From a bacterium (GTDB lineage: Bacteria > Desulfobacterota > Desulfocorpusculales > Desulfocorpusculum), in the NCBI GenBank assembly GCA_037481695.1, contig JBBFLE010000015.1, forward strand, positions 1-64,000: a stretch of 64,000 nt of DNA, given 5' to 3'. This document shows, piece after piece, positions 16,609-25,542 of the stretch. A model generated the notes under the pieces. The model was not told the DNA's origin. It searched no databases and was given only the letters and a program-made list of their open reading frames with translations. How positions within the stretch are numbered: the stretch's first letter is position 1; each line of letters opens with the position of its first letter. The position numbers and the translations under genes were made by a program.

Positions 16609-17208
16609 GTCCCCACCTCCTTCTCTTTTCTGGAAGCCCAAGAGCTCCTGTGCTGGAAGCCCCATGGCCTCGAGGCAAAGCTCTCGGCTTCCTGAGTTCG
16701 GCCAGCATCTCTATCTAACACATCTATGATGCGAGCTCTCTGGACAAAAGCTAGGCCTGGAGCCTGGGCCCCAAAGGGCCTTTGGGAAAGCCCAGGCCCA
16801 GGCAGGAAACAAAAAAAGATCAGGATCAATCACCTTCCCAAAACCAATGCATGACAGAAATCTAATAAATTGGCACAGGAATCCAAATCTGCTTGATCCA
16901 AATATTGCAGGCTAGGAGACTACCAGATGCTGGCTAAAGGGGTCAAGGCTGCAACAAGAATTACTCGGCTTGCCCCAGTCACCAGTATTTTTCAAGAAGG
17001 GCTCCTGGCCCCTCACGGCTGGGGATAGGGGATCTGCCCTGGGCTCTTCTTGGGCCAGGGGCTCTGTATTGAAGCAAGGCTATCCATCGTATATCATCCC
17101 CGGTGAGGTGCTAAAGAGGCCCAGGAGGGAAAAAAGGATTTCCTCCAGAGCCTGACCCATGGCCCTTGGAAAGAAAGGCTGCTAGAGCCTGTGGCACAAG
17201 AGGAGCCC
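16609..17208. other. Divergent intergenic region between the TRAP operon and the UbiD operon
   Basis: About 600 nt separate the minus-strand TRAP operon from the plus-strand ubiD operon, so promoters for both should lie here. No gene with a supportable start was found. A GC-rich inverted segment near 16750-16805 (CCTGGGCCTGGGCTTTCC opposite GGCCCAGGC) could form a hairpin in the TRAP leader. A TGGCAC at 16872 lacks the GC element required for a sigma-54 promoter. I could not assign a sigma-70 promoter confidently. Confidence 0.4.
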
Positions 17209-18666
17209 ATGGCTTTTTCTAATCTCAGGGAATTCGTGGCCTGTCTTGAGAGCCGAGGAGAGCTTCTCAGGATAAAAGAGCAGGTCAGCCCTGTTTTTCA
17301 GATCACGGAGATAGCGGATCGGGTCATGAAAAGACAGGGCCCGGCCCTGATCTTTGAGAAGGTCAAGGGGGCCAACATGCCCCTGGCCATAAACCTCTTT
17401 GGCTCTCCAGGCCGCATGGCCCTGGCTTTGGGTTGCCAGAGCCTGGATGAGATAGCCGAGAGGATCCGAAGCCTCCTGAACCTCAAGATGGCACGGGGAT
17501 TCTGGGGCAAGCTCATGGCCGTGCTGCCCCGCCTCAAGGAGCTCTCGGCTTTCTCTCCCAAGCTTCTTAGTTCCGGAGCCTGCCAGGAGGTGGTATTGGA
17601 GGGCACCCAGGCTGATCTCTCCATTCTTCCTGTGTTGACCTGCTGGCCCCAGGATGCAGGCCCCTTCATAACCCTTCCCATGGTCATCACCAGGGATCCT
17701 GAAACCGGTCTACAAAACATGGGCATGTACAGGATGCAGGTCTTTGATTCCAGGACCACGGGCATGCACTGGCACCTGCACAAGAGCGGGGCCATGCACT
17801 TTGCCAAGAGAGCAGCCCGTGGGGAGCGCATCGAGGTGGCCGTGGCCCTGGGAGGTCCTCCCGCAGCCATGTACGCAGCCACGGCCCCCCTTCCTGAGAA
17901 TCTGGAGGAGTTCGCCTTTGCAGGTTTTCTTCAGGGCAGACCCCTGGAGTTGGTCAAGGCCAAGAGCGTGGATCTGGAGGTGCCGGCACAGGCAGAGATC
18001 GTGCTGGAGGGATATGTGGATCCATCGGAACCGCTTAGGACAGAAGGGCCTTTTGGCGACCACACGGGCTTCTATTCCCTTGCCGAGCCCTATCCCGTGT
18101 TCCACCTCCAGACCATGACCATGAGGCGGGAGCCCCTTTATCCCACCACCATAGTGGGCGTGCCGCCCAAGGAGGACTACTGGCTGGGCTATGCCACGGA
18201 AAGGATCTTCCTGCCCCTGATCCAGATGCTTCTTCCCGAGGTGGTGGATCTTCATATGCCCATGGAGGGAGTGTTCCACAATCTGGTTTTCGTATCCATT
18301 CGGAAGCAATATCCGGGGCACGCTTACAAGGTCATGCACGCCCTTTGGGGGCAGGGACAGATGATGTTGGCCAAGGTCATAGTGGTGGTGGACGAGGAGG
18401 TGGATGTCCAGAATCCTCAAGAGGCCTGGTGGGCGGCCCTCAACAACCTGGATCCTGGAAGGGATGTGATCATAACCAAGGGTCCCTTGGATGTGCTGGA
18501 TCATTCCTCTTCCCTTGCGGCTTTCGGCTCCAAGATGGGCCTGGACGGAACTCGCAAAGGCCCGGCAGAAGGAGCCTCGAGAAAGTGGCCCGAGAAGATT
18601 CAGATGAGTGAGGAGGTAAAGGCCCAGGTGGATGCGATCTGGAGCAGACTGGGCCTGGATTTCTGA
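17209..18666 (+). CDS. UbiD-family decarboxylase (menaquinone/ubiquinone type)
   Basis: A 485-aa prenylated-FMN-dependent decarboxylase. Family marks include LREFVACLESRGELLRIKE at the start, NMGMYRMQVFD, MHWHLHKSGAMHF, EGPFGDHTGFYSL with the catalytic acid region, and the late KVIVVVDEEVDVQN segment. AGAGGAG lies three bases before the chosen ATG; a GTG at 17191 would add six residues. It is followed two bases later by a UbiA-type prenyltransferase gene. Such pairs act on a prenylated aromatic acid in quinone synthesis; in deltaproteobacteria that usually means the futalosine route (MqnL with MqnP). No UbiX/MqnM gene is in the window. Confidence 0.88.
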   Translation: MAFSNLREFVACLESRGELLRIKEQVSPVFQITEIADRVMKRQGPALIFEKVKGANMPLAINLFGSPGRMALALGCQSLDEIAERIRSLLNLKMARGFWGKLMAVLPRLKELSAFSPKLLSSGACQEVVLEGTQADLSILPVLTCWPQDAGPFITLPMVITRDPETGLQNMGMYRMQVFDSRTTGMHWHLHKSGAMHFAKRAARGERIEVAVALGGPPAAMYAATAPLPENLEEFAFAGFLQGRPLELVKAKSVDLEVPAQAEIVLEGYVDPSEPLRTEGPFGDHTGFYSLAEPYPVFHLQTMTMRREPLYPTTIVGVPPKEDYWLGYATERIFLPLIQMLLPEVVDLHMPMEGVFHNLVFVSIRKQYPGHAYKVMHALWGQGQMMLAKVIVVVDEEVDVQNPQEAWWAALNNLDPGRDVIITKGPLDVLDHSSSLAAFGSKMGLDGTRKGPAEGASRKWPEKIQMSEEVKAQVDAIWSRLGLDF

Positions 18667-18668
18667 GG

Positions 18669-19547
18669 ATGCCCCAGGCAGCAGGCCACATGGTGGGAAA
18701 GCTTTGGGAGTATGGGAGGATGATAAGGTTCTCCCACTCCATCTTTCTGCTGCCCTTTGCCCTCTCGGCCCTGGTCCTGGCCCCCACAGAGGAGCTGGAG
18801 CTGGGCAAACTCTTTTGGATATTGGCCGCCCTTGTGTCAGCCAGGAGCGCGGCCATGGGCTTCAACAGGATAGCAGACAGAAGCCTGGATCTGGCCAATC
18901 CCAGAACCTCAGCCAGGGCCCTGCCAGCAGGCAGGATCACTCTGGGGGAGGCTTGGGCCTTTGTGCTCATATCAGGGGCGATCTTTTTGTTCTCAGCCCT
19001 GATGCTGAATCCCTTGGCAGCAATTCTCTCGCCCTTTGCCCTTGGATTCATTTTGGCTTACTCCTTTACCAAGAGGTTCACCCTTCTGTCTCACCTCTGG
19101 CTGGGCCTGGGCACTGCCATGGCACCAGCCGGGGTTTGGGTGGCCCTCACAGGATCTCTTGGCTGGGAAATACTCATCCTGGTGGGCTCTGTAGCTCTTT
19201 GGGTGGCAGGCTTTGACGTGCTTTACGCATGCCAGGACGTGGAGTTTGACAGGAAATGGGGGCTCTTTTCCATTCCGGCCAGGATGGGGGTTGGAAGGGC
19301 CCTTTGGATAGCCAGGGGTTTGCACGGCCTTTGCTTCCTGGGCTTCTTTTGGGTGGGGCAGATCTTCTCCCTGGGTGCCATATACCTGGCAGGCATGTGT
19401 TTGGTGGGGATCCTCTTTGTCCTGGAGCACCTGCTGGTCTCGGAAAAGGACCTCTCACGGATAAATGACGCCTTTTTCAAGGTAAATGGCCTGGTGAGCG
19501 TGGTATTCTTTTTGGCAGTTCTGGCCGACACCTGGTTCAAGAAATGA
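18669..19547 (+). CDS. UbiA-family prenyltransferase (MqnP/4-hydroxybenzoate type)
   Basis: A 292-aa integral membrane enzyme with about eight hydrophobic helices. The two Asp-rich motifs that bind the magnesium-prenyl diphosphate are visible as GFNRIADRSLDLANPRTS (near residue 70) and DVEFDRKWGLFSIPARMG (near residue 185). It attaches a polyprenyl chain to an aromatic acid. Location directly behind ubiD suggests the two consecutive quinone-synthesis steps. The start is either 18669 (TGAGG touching the ATG) or the ATG at 18690. Its last bases ATGA overlap the next gene. Confidence 0.88.
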   Translation: MPQAAGHMVGKLWEYGRMIRFSHSIFLLPFALSALVLAPTEELELGKLFWILAALVSARSAAMGFNRIADRSLDLANPRTSARALPAGRITLGEAWAFVLISGAIFLFSALMLNPLAAILSPFALGFILAYSFTKRFTLLSHLWLGLGTAMAPAGVWVALTGSLGWEILILVGSVALWVAGFDVLYACQDVEFDRKWGLFSIPARMGVGRALWIARGLHGLCFLGFFWVGQIFSLGAIYLAGMCLVGILFVLEHLLVSEKDLSRINDAFFKVNGLVSVVFFLAVLADTWFKK

Positions 19548-20311
19548 GCTTGGGGCCCAGCCAGGCTTGGGAGCAAGGGGATTGGAGCATCAGGTTCGTC
19601 CAGGGGGTCTCAACCCAGGAGAAGACAGAGATCACCCAGGCACTTCAAGGGGCTCTTACACCTGCCAACAGAATCCTGGAGGCTCACTCCAGGGTGAAAC
19701 GCTTCTACAAGGTCCCAAGCAAGGAAGCCTGTTTTTTCATCAAGCTCAGGCAGTTCCACTCCTGGCCCAGACGCCTGGGCAGGTCCTTCAGGCCCACCAA
19801 GGAAGAGAGGGAGCTGGCCAACTACCAGTTGCTGGGATCCATGGGCATTCCCTGTCCCAGGGTTTTGGCCTCGGCCAGGCTCAAGAAGGGGTCTTTGACC
19901 CGGGCCAGTGGGCTGGTGACTCTTTTCCTGGAAGAAACAAAGCCCCTCAAGGAAAGGCTTCTGGGGCCTGAGGGCCCTTTTCTGCTGGAGCCTTTGGCAG
20001 GCTTTCTGGGCCTGCTGAGAAATGCCGGCATAGTGCACAGGGACCTGCACTGGGGGAACATCCTGAGCGGAAGCTCGGGGCAAGGATTTCCCCTTTACCT
20101 TGTGGACCCACTTCATGTGAGGCTCATAGATGGCCCTCAAGACAGGGACTTTGCCATGAGCATGGCCTGGTTCCTGGGTTTCATGATCCGGGAGGGTGCA
20201 AAAAAAGAGCTGGTGGGCCTTGTGGCCCGAAAGATGGTTTCCCTTGGCCTTTGCAGCCCTTGGGGGGAGGAAGAACTGCTCTTGAGGGCCAGGCAGATGG
20301 GTGTGCCTTGA
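19544..20311 (+). CDS. WaaP/Kdo-kinase-like protein kinase-fold enzyme
   Basis: The 255-aa protein has the kinase-like catalytic loop IVHRDLHWGNIL near residue 165, followed by YLVDPLHVRL in the place of the metal-binding DFG region. LSKKRxxRN-like context (RNAGIVHRDLH) fits the lipopolysaccharide kinase (Kdo/WaaP) family, which phosphorylates inner-core sugars of LPS. The N terminus includes VKRFYKVPSKEACFFIK, with the likely ATP-binding Lys. It is translationally coupled (ATGA) to the prenyltransferase upstream and (TTGA) to the methyltransferase downstream. Other small-molecule kinases of this fold, such as UbiB/ABC1 relatives, are an alternative given the quinone context. Confidence 0.75.
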   Translation: MSLGPSQAWEQGDWSIRFVQGVSTQEKTEITQALQGALTPANRILEAHSRVKRFYKVPSKEACFFIKLRQFHSWPRRLGRSFRPTKEERELANYQLLGSMGIPCPRVLASARLKKGSLTRASGLVTLFLEETKPLKERLLGPEGPFLLEPLAGFLGLLRNAGIVHRDLHWGNILSGSSGQGFPLYLVDPLHVRLIDGPQDRDFAMSMAWFLGFMIREGAKKELVGLVARKMVSLGLCSPWGEEELLLRARQMGVP

Positions 20312-20988
20312 AAAGCGAGGAAAGCTACAGCCGCTTCAGGAGCATCTGGACAGACCCCCTTGAGGCCATAGCCTACAGGGAGGCCAGATTCAGCCGCTCC
20401 CGCAGATGGAGGTGGACCCACAGGAAAGAGATGCAAGCTGTGATCAGGTTTCTGGTTTCCACCCCAGAGACTGGCCCTGGCCTGGATGTGCCCTGCGGTG
20501 CAGGCAGGCTTCTACCCTGTTTTGAAAGAGTGGGGCGCAGGTGGCTGGGGGTGGATGTATCTTTGGCCATGGCCAGGCTGGCCAAGGCCACTGGCAAAGG
20601 GCCCTCTGTTGTGGCAGATGCAACGGCCTTACCCTTTCGCCAGGGGGTCTTTGCCTTTGCCGTGTGCATGAGGCTCTTACACCGTATCCGGCAGCGGACC
20701 ATCAGGTTGAAGATCCTAGGGGAGCTGGGCCGCCTGTGCACAGGCCCCATGCTTCTGAGCTATTACACCAGGTGGAACCTGCGGGGCATACAGAGGTGGA
20801 TCAGGGGCAAGTATCCTGGCCTGAGCCTCAAGGAGATCCGAGGGGAGCTCAAAGAGGCTGGGCTTGAGATAATTCAGGAGATGCCCCTCAGGCGCATCAC
20901 CCAGCAGCAGTGGCTCATTGTGGTAAAAGCCGCCAGTTCAGCCCCAAGACCCCCCTTGACAACACTTACCCAGGCTCAGAGGCCTTGA
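20308..20988 (+). CDS. Class I SAM-dependent methyltransferase
   Basis: About 226 aa from a TTG at 20308 that overlaps the preceding TGA (TTGA). The frame is open 19 codons further up, but that stretch lies inside the kinase gene. The SAM-binding glycine motif is GLDVPCGAGRLLPCF, followed by LGVDVSLAMARLAKA (motif I end) and VVADATALPFRQGVFAFAVCM (motifs II-III). It could be the quinone-ring methyltransferase of this operon or a modifier of the LPS core; the sequence does not decide. It converges on the Mrp-type gene with a 13-nt overlap of coding ends. Confidence 0.75.
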   Translation: MKSEESYSRFRSIWTDPLEAIAYREARFSRSRRWRWTHRKEMQAVIRFLVSTPETGPGLDVPCGAGRLLPCFERVGRRWLGVDVSLAMARLAKATGKGPSVVADATALPFRQGVFAFAVCMRLLHRIRQRTIRLKILGELGRLCTGPMLLSYYTRWNLRGIQRWIRGKYPGLSLKEIRGELKEAGLEIIQEMPLRRITQQQWLIVVKAASSAPRPPLTTLTQAQRP

Positions 20989-21860
20989 GCCCCTGGGAGC
21001 TGCTCCAGAATCTTTGTGGCCAGATCCAGGTATGCCCCCCTCACCGGGGAGTCCGGCCTGTTTAGGGCCAGGGGCTTGCCTTCATCGCAAAGCTCCACCA
21101 TTTCAGGATCAATGGGAATCCGACCCAGGAAGGGCACACCCAGTTCTCTGGCTGCTTTTTCCCCACCCCCTGTTCGGAAAAGATCTATGCGGCCCCCGCA
21201 GTGGGGACAGCTCATGCCGCTCATGTTCTCCACGATTCCCAGCACAGGGATCTTCAGCATCTGGCTGAAGACCACGGCCTTTCTGGAATCCAGGATCGCC
21301 ACTTCTTGAGGGGTGGTCACCACCACAGAACCATCCATCCTGCCCACAAGCCTGGCCACGCTCAGGGGTTCGTCCCCTGTGCCGGGCGGTAGATCCACCA
21401 AGAGGAAGTCCAGCTCTCCCCACTCCACCTTCTGGGCGAACTGACGTATGAGATTGTGCTTGGCAGGGCCTCTCCAGACAATGGGCCTGTCCGAATCTGA
21501 GGAAAGAAGCGCCATGGAGACCACCTTGAGGTTCTCCATGGCCTCCACGGGCTTGAGCCCCAGGGGGCCTGCCTCCAGATGCCTGTCTCCTATGCCCAGC
21601 ATCCTGGGTATGTTGGGACCATGGATGTCTGCATCCAGAATCCCCACCCTGGCCCCCCTTGAGGCCAAAACTGCACCCAGATTGGCCGAGAAGCTGCTCT
21701 TGCCCACACCTCCTTTGCCGCTCATGACCATGATCCCGTGGGCAATGGTGGAGCAAGGCAGCTTGGCCTCACAGGAGCCCTCCCCCAGAGACCTCTCCTT
21801 ACAGCCTGCCTTGATGGCACAGGTGTCACACCTGGAATCCTTCTTCTCCAAATCTTTCAT
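20976..21860 (-). CDS. Mrp/NBP35-type Fe-S cluster carrier ATPase
   Basis: A 294-aa P-loop protein. The N terminus has Cys residues (CDTCAIKAGCKERSLGEGSC) as in Nbp35-type scaffolds. The deviant Walker A is MSGKGGVGKSSFSANLG, with DADIHGPNIPRMLG, the ATPase switch LLVDLPPGTGDEPLS and the C-terminal cluster-binding MSCPHCGG. Such proteins load 4Fe-4S clusters onto apoproteins. The start was set at 21860 (AGGGGGCAGGCC before ATG); upstream codons in frame look non-coding. It stands alone on this strand, sharing a leader region with the divergent purC gene. Confidence 0.88.
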   Translation of the reverse strand: MKDLEKKDSRCDTCAIKAGCKERSLGEGSCEAKLPCSTIAHGIMVMSGKGGVGKSSFSANLGAVLASRGARVGILDADIHGPNIPRMLGIGDRHLEAGPLGLKPVEAMENLKVVSMALLSSDSDRPIVWRGPAKHNLIRQFAQKVEWGELDFLLVDLPPGTGDEPLSVARLVGRMDGSVVVTTPQEVAILDSRKAVVFSQMLKIPVLGIVENMSGMSCPHCGGRIDLFRTGGGEKAARELGVPFLGRIPIDPEMVELCDEGKPLALNRPDSPVRGAYLDLATKILEQLPGAQGL

Positions 21861-22071
21861 GGCCTGCCCCCTGTAATGTCCTGGCCCCCAACCAAGGGGC
21901 CTCATGTTACTTCCAGATGAAGGCCTGTGCTTCAGTTTCTCCCAGGTGCCATGGGCTGGCAAGCCCCAAGAAAAGCTGTTGAGACCCAGGTATAGTTGAC
22001 TAAGCAGAATCTTCCATGGTATCCAGATCACATTTGCCATACTCATATTTTCGGAGCAAAGAGGTTCAAAA

Positions 22072-22959
22072 ATGGAAGGAGTCAGACAGACCAACCTAAG
22101 CGGACTCAAGCTAAAGGCCCGGGGTAAGGTGAGAGACATATACGACCTGGGAGACTCGCTTCTCATCGTGGCCACAGATCGGATCTCGGCATTTGACGTG
22201 GTCATGGAGGAGCCCATTCCGGACAAGGGCAAGATCCTGACCCAGATTTCCACTTATTGGTTTGAGGCCACCAGGGACATAATCCCCAATCATCTCATCT
22301 CCACGGATGTGAAGGAGTTTCCTTCTGAGTGCTCTTCCCACAAAGCAGTGCTGGAAGGCAGGAGCATGTGGGTGCGCAAGGCCGAGTCCCTTCCCGTGGA
22401 GTGTATAGTGAGGGGATATCTGGCTGGCTCTGGCTGGAAGGATTATTTGCAAAGCGGAGTGGTTTGCGGCCATGTGCTGCCGCCAAATCTAGTAGAGTCC
22501 CAGCGTCTGCCCGAGCCTATTTTTACCCCTTCCACCAAGGCAGAGGCAGGAGCCCATGACCAGAACATAACCTACCAGGAGGTGGAGAAGCTCCTGGGGG
22601 TGGAGCTGGCCGGCCGCCTCAAGGAAATAAGCCTGGCCATATACCAAAGGGGTCAACAGATGGCAGAGGCCAGGGGCATCATAGTGGCTGACACCAAGCT
22701 GGAGTTCGGACTCCTGGGCAAAGAACTCATATTGATAGACGAGCTTCTGACCCCAGACTCCTCCCGCTTCTGGCCCATGGAGGGCTATAGACCTGGGGGA
22801 CCTCAGCCCAGCTTTGACAAGCAGTATCTCAGGGATTATCTGGATTCCCTGGGCTGGGATCACACACCTCCACCCCCTGCCCTTCCAAACCAAGTAATTG
22901 AAAAAACAAGGGAAAAGTATCTGGAGGCTCTCGTCAAGCTCACGGGCCAGCGCCTTTGA
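22072..22959 (+). CDS. purC: Phosphoribosylaminoimidazole-succinocarboxamide synthase
   Basis: SAICAR synthetase of purine synthesis, joining CAIR and aspartate with ATP. The 295-aa length matches the longer bacterial/yeast type. Signature segments are [51 protein letters not shown], and [15 protein letters not shown], which ends the nucleotide-binding site. AGAGGTTCAAAA precedes the ATG. It is a single-gene unit in this window, divergent from the Mrp-type gene, with 211 nt between them that probably hold its promoter; no PurR-like box could be assigned. Confidence 0.95.
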   Translation: MEGVRQTNLSGLKLKARGKVRDIYDLGDSLLIVATDRISAFDVVMEEPIPDKGKILTQISTYWFEATRDIIPNHLISTDVKEFPSECSSHKAVLEGRSMWVRKAESLPVECIVRGYLAGSGWKDYLQSGVVCGHVLPPNLVESQRLPEPIFTPSTKAEAGAHDQNITYQEVEKLLGVELAGRLKEISLAIYQRGQQMAEARGIIVADTKLEFGLLGKELILIDELLTPDSSRFWPMEGYRPGGPQPSFDKQYLRDYLDSLGWDHTPPPPALPNQVIEKTREKYLEALVKLTGQRL

Positions 22960-23015
22960 GCTGTTAAACCCAGGAACCTTTCCACCAGAGGTGGGCCTAA
23001 CTGGCATCCAAGGAT

Positions 23016-24020
23016 CTACCTGCTGGCCTTGTCCAGGATGGAGCGGGTGTCAAACCTCTTTATGAACAGGCCTTTTTTCTCCAGGCCCATCTGGAAGATC
23101 TCCCCTTCGGGGGAAATCCTGACCCGGCGGTGCATCTCGTGGGAAGTCTGGGGCCTGCACAACTCCAGCCTCCCCAGGGGCTTGCCCTGAGGATCCAAGA
23201 TCATGACCAGATCAAGAGGCCGGTCCTTTTCATCCAGGAGCCCCAAGACCAGGTAAATCCTGGATTGCCTGTCCTGGGCCACCTCCCGCACGCCCTCCAC
23301 GAACATCTCCACATGCACCGTGCTCTGGCTCCAAATGGAGAACTTCTCCTTCTGGGAGCTTTGCACCACCACCGTGACATCACCTATTTTCTCGGCCCTA
23401 AGGAGCCTGTCCCCATGGAAAGAGAGGATCCCAGGCACCGAGATCCTCTCGGGATCTGCACTTCCGTCCAGATGAGCCAGCCTGACGGATCTTGCTCCCA
23501 GATTTGCCCATATTCCAGCCAGCTTTCCCTGGGACTGAACGTATATGCCTGCCACCTCCTCTGCTGAGGTGATGCCTGCTCCTTTAAGGGGCAGTACAGA
23601 TAACAAGGATCCATCCTCTTTGAGGATGAAAAGGGCTTTCTTGGCCGAGTTATCCAGAAGTGCCAGTTGCCCTTCTGGAAGGAGGGCCATGTCCGAAAAG
23701 ACTCCTTCTGGGGGTAAGGGAATCCCCCTGATCCTGGAGCCATGCACAAAGACCTGTATTCTCCTGTTCACATGATCCAGGATATAGATCTCTTGCTTTT
23801 TCCCCAGATCGAAGCTCATGGGCCCCTCGGGGTTTGCCTCAGCAGGACTGGAGATCCCGATTTCATCCCTGGAGCTACCCAGCTTCACCCTGAGCAGATC
23901 CACTCCATGCTTACAACCCCAGCTCAATGATGGACCTGCCCATGCTCTCTCAAAGCTCCACCAACCCCAGGCGCCCAGAATCCAAAAGACCATGAAGCCC
24001 CAACAGATCCATGCTGCCAT
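23016..24020 (-). CDS. Exported beta-propeller-like protein (NHL-type repeats)
   Basis: The start was set at an ATG at 24020 with GGAGG nine bases upstream; a GTG at 24059 is possible. A long hydrophobic N-terminal segment (AAWICWGFMVFWILGAWGWW) serves as signal peptide or anchor, so the protein lies in the periplasm. The body repeats short strand patterns such as SFDLGKKQEIYILDHVNRRI, GVFSDMALLPEGQLALLDNS and ARSVRLAHLDGSADPERISV, which recall NHL or six-bladed propeller repeats. One Cys in GCKHG and one in LCRP may pair. I cannot assign a function. It is followed on the same strand by no partner within 1 kb. Confidence 0.6.
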   Translation of the reverse strand: MAAWICWGFMVFWILGAWGWWSFERAWAGPSLSWGCKHGVDLLRVKLGSSRDEIGISSPAEANPEGPMSFDLGKKQEIYILDHVNRRIQVFVHGSRIRGIPLPPEGVFSDMALLPEGQLALLDNSAKKALFILKEDGSLLSVLPLKGAGITSAEEVAGIYVQSQGKLAGIWANLGARSVRLAHLDGSADPERISVPGILSFHGDRLLRAEKIGDVTVVVQSSQKEKFSIWSQSTVHVEMFVEGVREVAQDRQSRIYLVLGLLDEKDRPLDLVMILDPQGKPLGRLELCRPQTSHEMHRRVRISPEGEIFQMGLEKKGLFIKRFDTRSILDKASR

Positions 24021-24157
24021 CTGGGTTTTCCTCCCCCCGTGCAAAATGAGCTCTGGCACGGCTCAAGAAGAGCTCCCCCATCCCCTTCAGCAGTGCAGGC
24101 CTCCATGGGCCTTGCCTGCCCGGCCATACATGAGATCCGGGTGAAAGGTTCTCCGGC

Positions 24158-25501
24158 TCACCTTGAGGATGCTATCTCTGAGGCCACCTCTTGGGTGGCC
24201 TGGATTATCTTTTGCACATCCTCATGGGTGTGGGCCGTTGATATGGCGCCTCCTCCATGCATCACAAAGACCCCATGGTTCATCATCCTTATCCTGAACT
24301 CCTGGTCCAGGAGCTCCACATCCGTGAAGCTCTGGATATCTCCCGGGTTTCTGATGGTCATGGATGGGGCTTTGGGGAAATAAAGCCCGCAGAGAGATCC
24401 CATGCCGCTTGCCTTGGCGCAAATTCCCCTTTCCTCCAGAGCCGCCACCATGGAAGCCCTCACCCTCTGGCCTTTTTGATCTATGGCCGGGTAAATGCTG
24501 TCCTGGTTTTCCTTGAGATGTTCCACCACCCTGTAGCCCACTATCATGCTCAAGGGTGAGCATGAAAAAGTGCCGCCTCCCACCACCACGGCCTGCCCTT
24601 TGGGACGGGCTATGGTGGGATCGCACAGGGCCATCACATCTGACCTGCCCGCTATGACCCCGAGGTTGGTGCCGCCTCCCACCACCTTTCCCAGGGTGGC
24701 CAGATCAGGAACTATTCCGTAAAATCCCTGGGCGCCCTTAAGAGAAAGCCTAAAACCCGTTATGATCTCGTCAAAAATCAGTATGGCACCTCTTTTGCGG
24801 GTCTCCTCCCTGAGCATCTCCAGGTAAGGCTTCTGGGCAGCCAGGAAACCTCCGGCCCCCACCAAAGGCTCAACTATTATGCCTGCCAGATCATCCCCCA
24901 CCTCATGAATGATCCTCAGGGTCCCTTCCAAATCATTGAAAGGCACCGCCCTTACGTAGCGCTCCATTCCAGGCACCAATCCAGCACTCTCCGGGTCTTG
25001 GTAAGGAGGCTTTACGGCCCAAAGCAGCTCGCTGTTGGCTCCATGCCAACCTCCCTCCATCTTCAGGATGGTATTCCTGCGGGTAAAACCCCTGGCCAGG
25101 CGCACAGCATACATGGTCACCTCTGTTCCCGAGACCCCGAAGACCACCTTCTCTGCGCAAGGAACGATCTGTTGAATGAGTTCTGCAAAGCGCACCTGGT
25201 GCTCATGAACTATTCCCCAGTGGATGCCTACCCTGGCTGCCTCCTCCAGAGCATCCTGGGCCACCTGGGACTTGTGTCCCAGGATCAGGGCAAAGTGCCC
25301 CATCCACAGATCCACGTATTCGTTGCCATCCACATCCCATATGCGGGATCCCCTGGCCTCCTCCACGAAAAAGGGATGTGGAGCTATGAAACGATACCTG
25401 TGGCTCACCCCCCCTGGCATGAGCCTCCTGGCCTTCTCGTAGAGCTCCCTGGAACGTCTGGTCCTCTCCAGGTACAACTCGATGTGGTCCTGCTTTGCCA
25501 T
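24158..25501 (-). CDS. Class III PLP-dependent aminotransferase (GSA-aminomutase-like)
   Basis: A 447-aa fold-type I enzyme. PGGVSHRYRF at the start, FGVSGTEVTMYAVRLARG (phosphate-binding), EPLVGAGGF, LIFDEIITGFRLSLKGAQGF and LATLGKVVGGGTNLG (with the PLP-binding Lys in LGK) follow the order of glutamate-1-semialdehyde aminomutase relatives. The last segment normally separates aminomutases from other class III aminotransferases, and here it does not settle the issue. GGAGAACTCAAGT precedes the ATG. The substrate is unknown. It is adjacent to the TraB-like gene on the same strand (41 nt between), so co-expression is possible. Confidence 0.8.
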   Translation of the reverse strand: MAKQDHIELYLERTRRSRELYEKARRLMPGGVSHRYRFIAPHPFFVEEARGSRIWDVDGNEYVDLWMGHFALILGHKSQVAQDALEEAARVGIHWGIVHEHQVRFAELIQQIVPCAEKVVFGVSGTEVTMYAVRLARGFTRRNTILKMEGGWHGANSELLWAVKPPYQDPESAGLVPGMERYVRAVPFNDLEGTLRIIHEVGDDLAGIIVEPLVGAGGFLAAQKPYLEMLREETRKRGAILIFDEIITGFRLSLKGAQGFYGIVPDLATLGKVVGGGTNLGVIAGRSDVMALCDPTIARPKGQAVVVGGGTFSCSPLSMIVGYRVVEHLKENQDSIYPAIDQKGQRVRASMVAALEERGICAKASGMGSLCGLYFPKAPSMTIRNPGDIQSFTDVELLDQEFRIRMMNHGVFVMHGGGAISTAHTHEDVQKIIQATQEVASEIASSR

Positions 25502-25542
25502 ACTTGAGTTCTCCTTTCACTTGTCTGGGCTTGAAGCTCTTT

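Noticed and set aside
16872-16890. TGGCAC as a sigma-54 promoter before the UbiD operon
   Set aside because: The GC element expected 10-12 bases downstream is missing (TCCA instead of TTGC).
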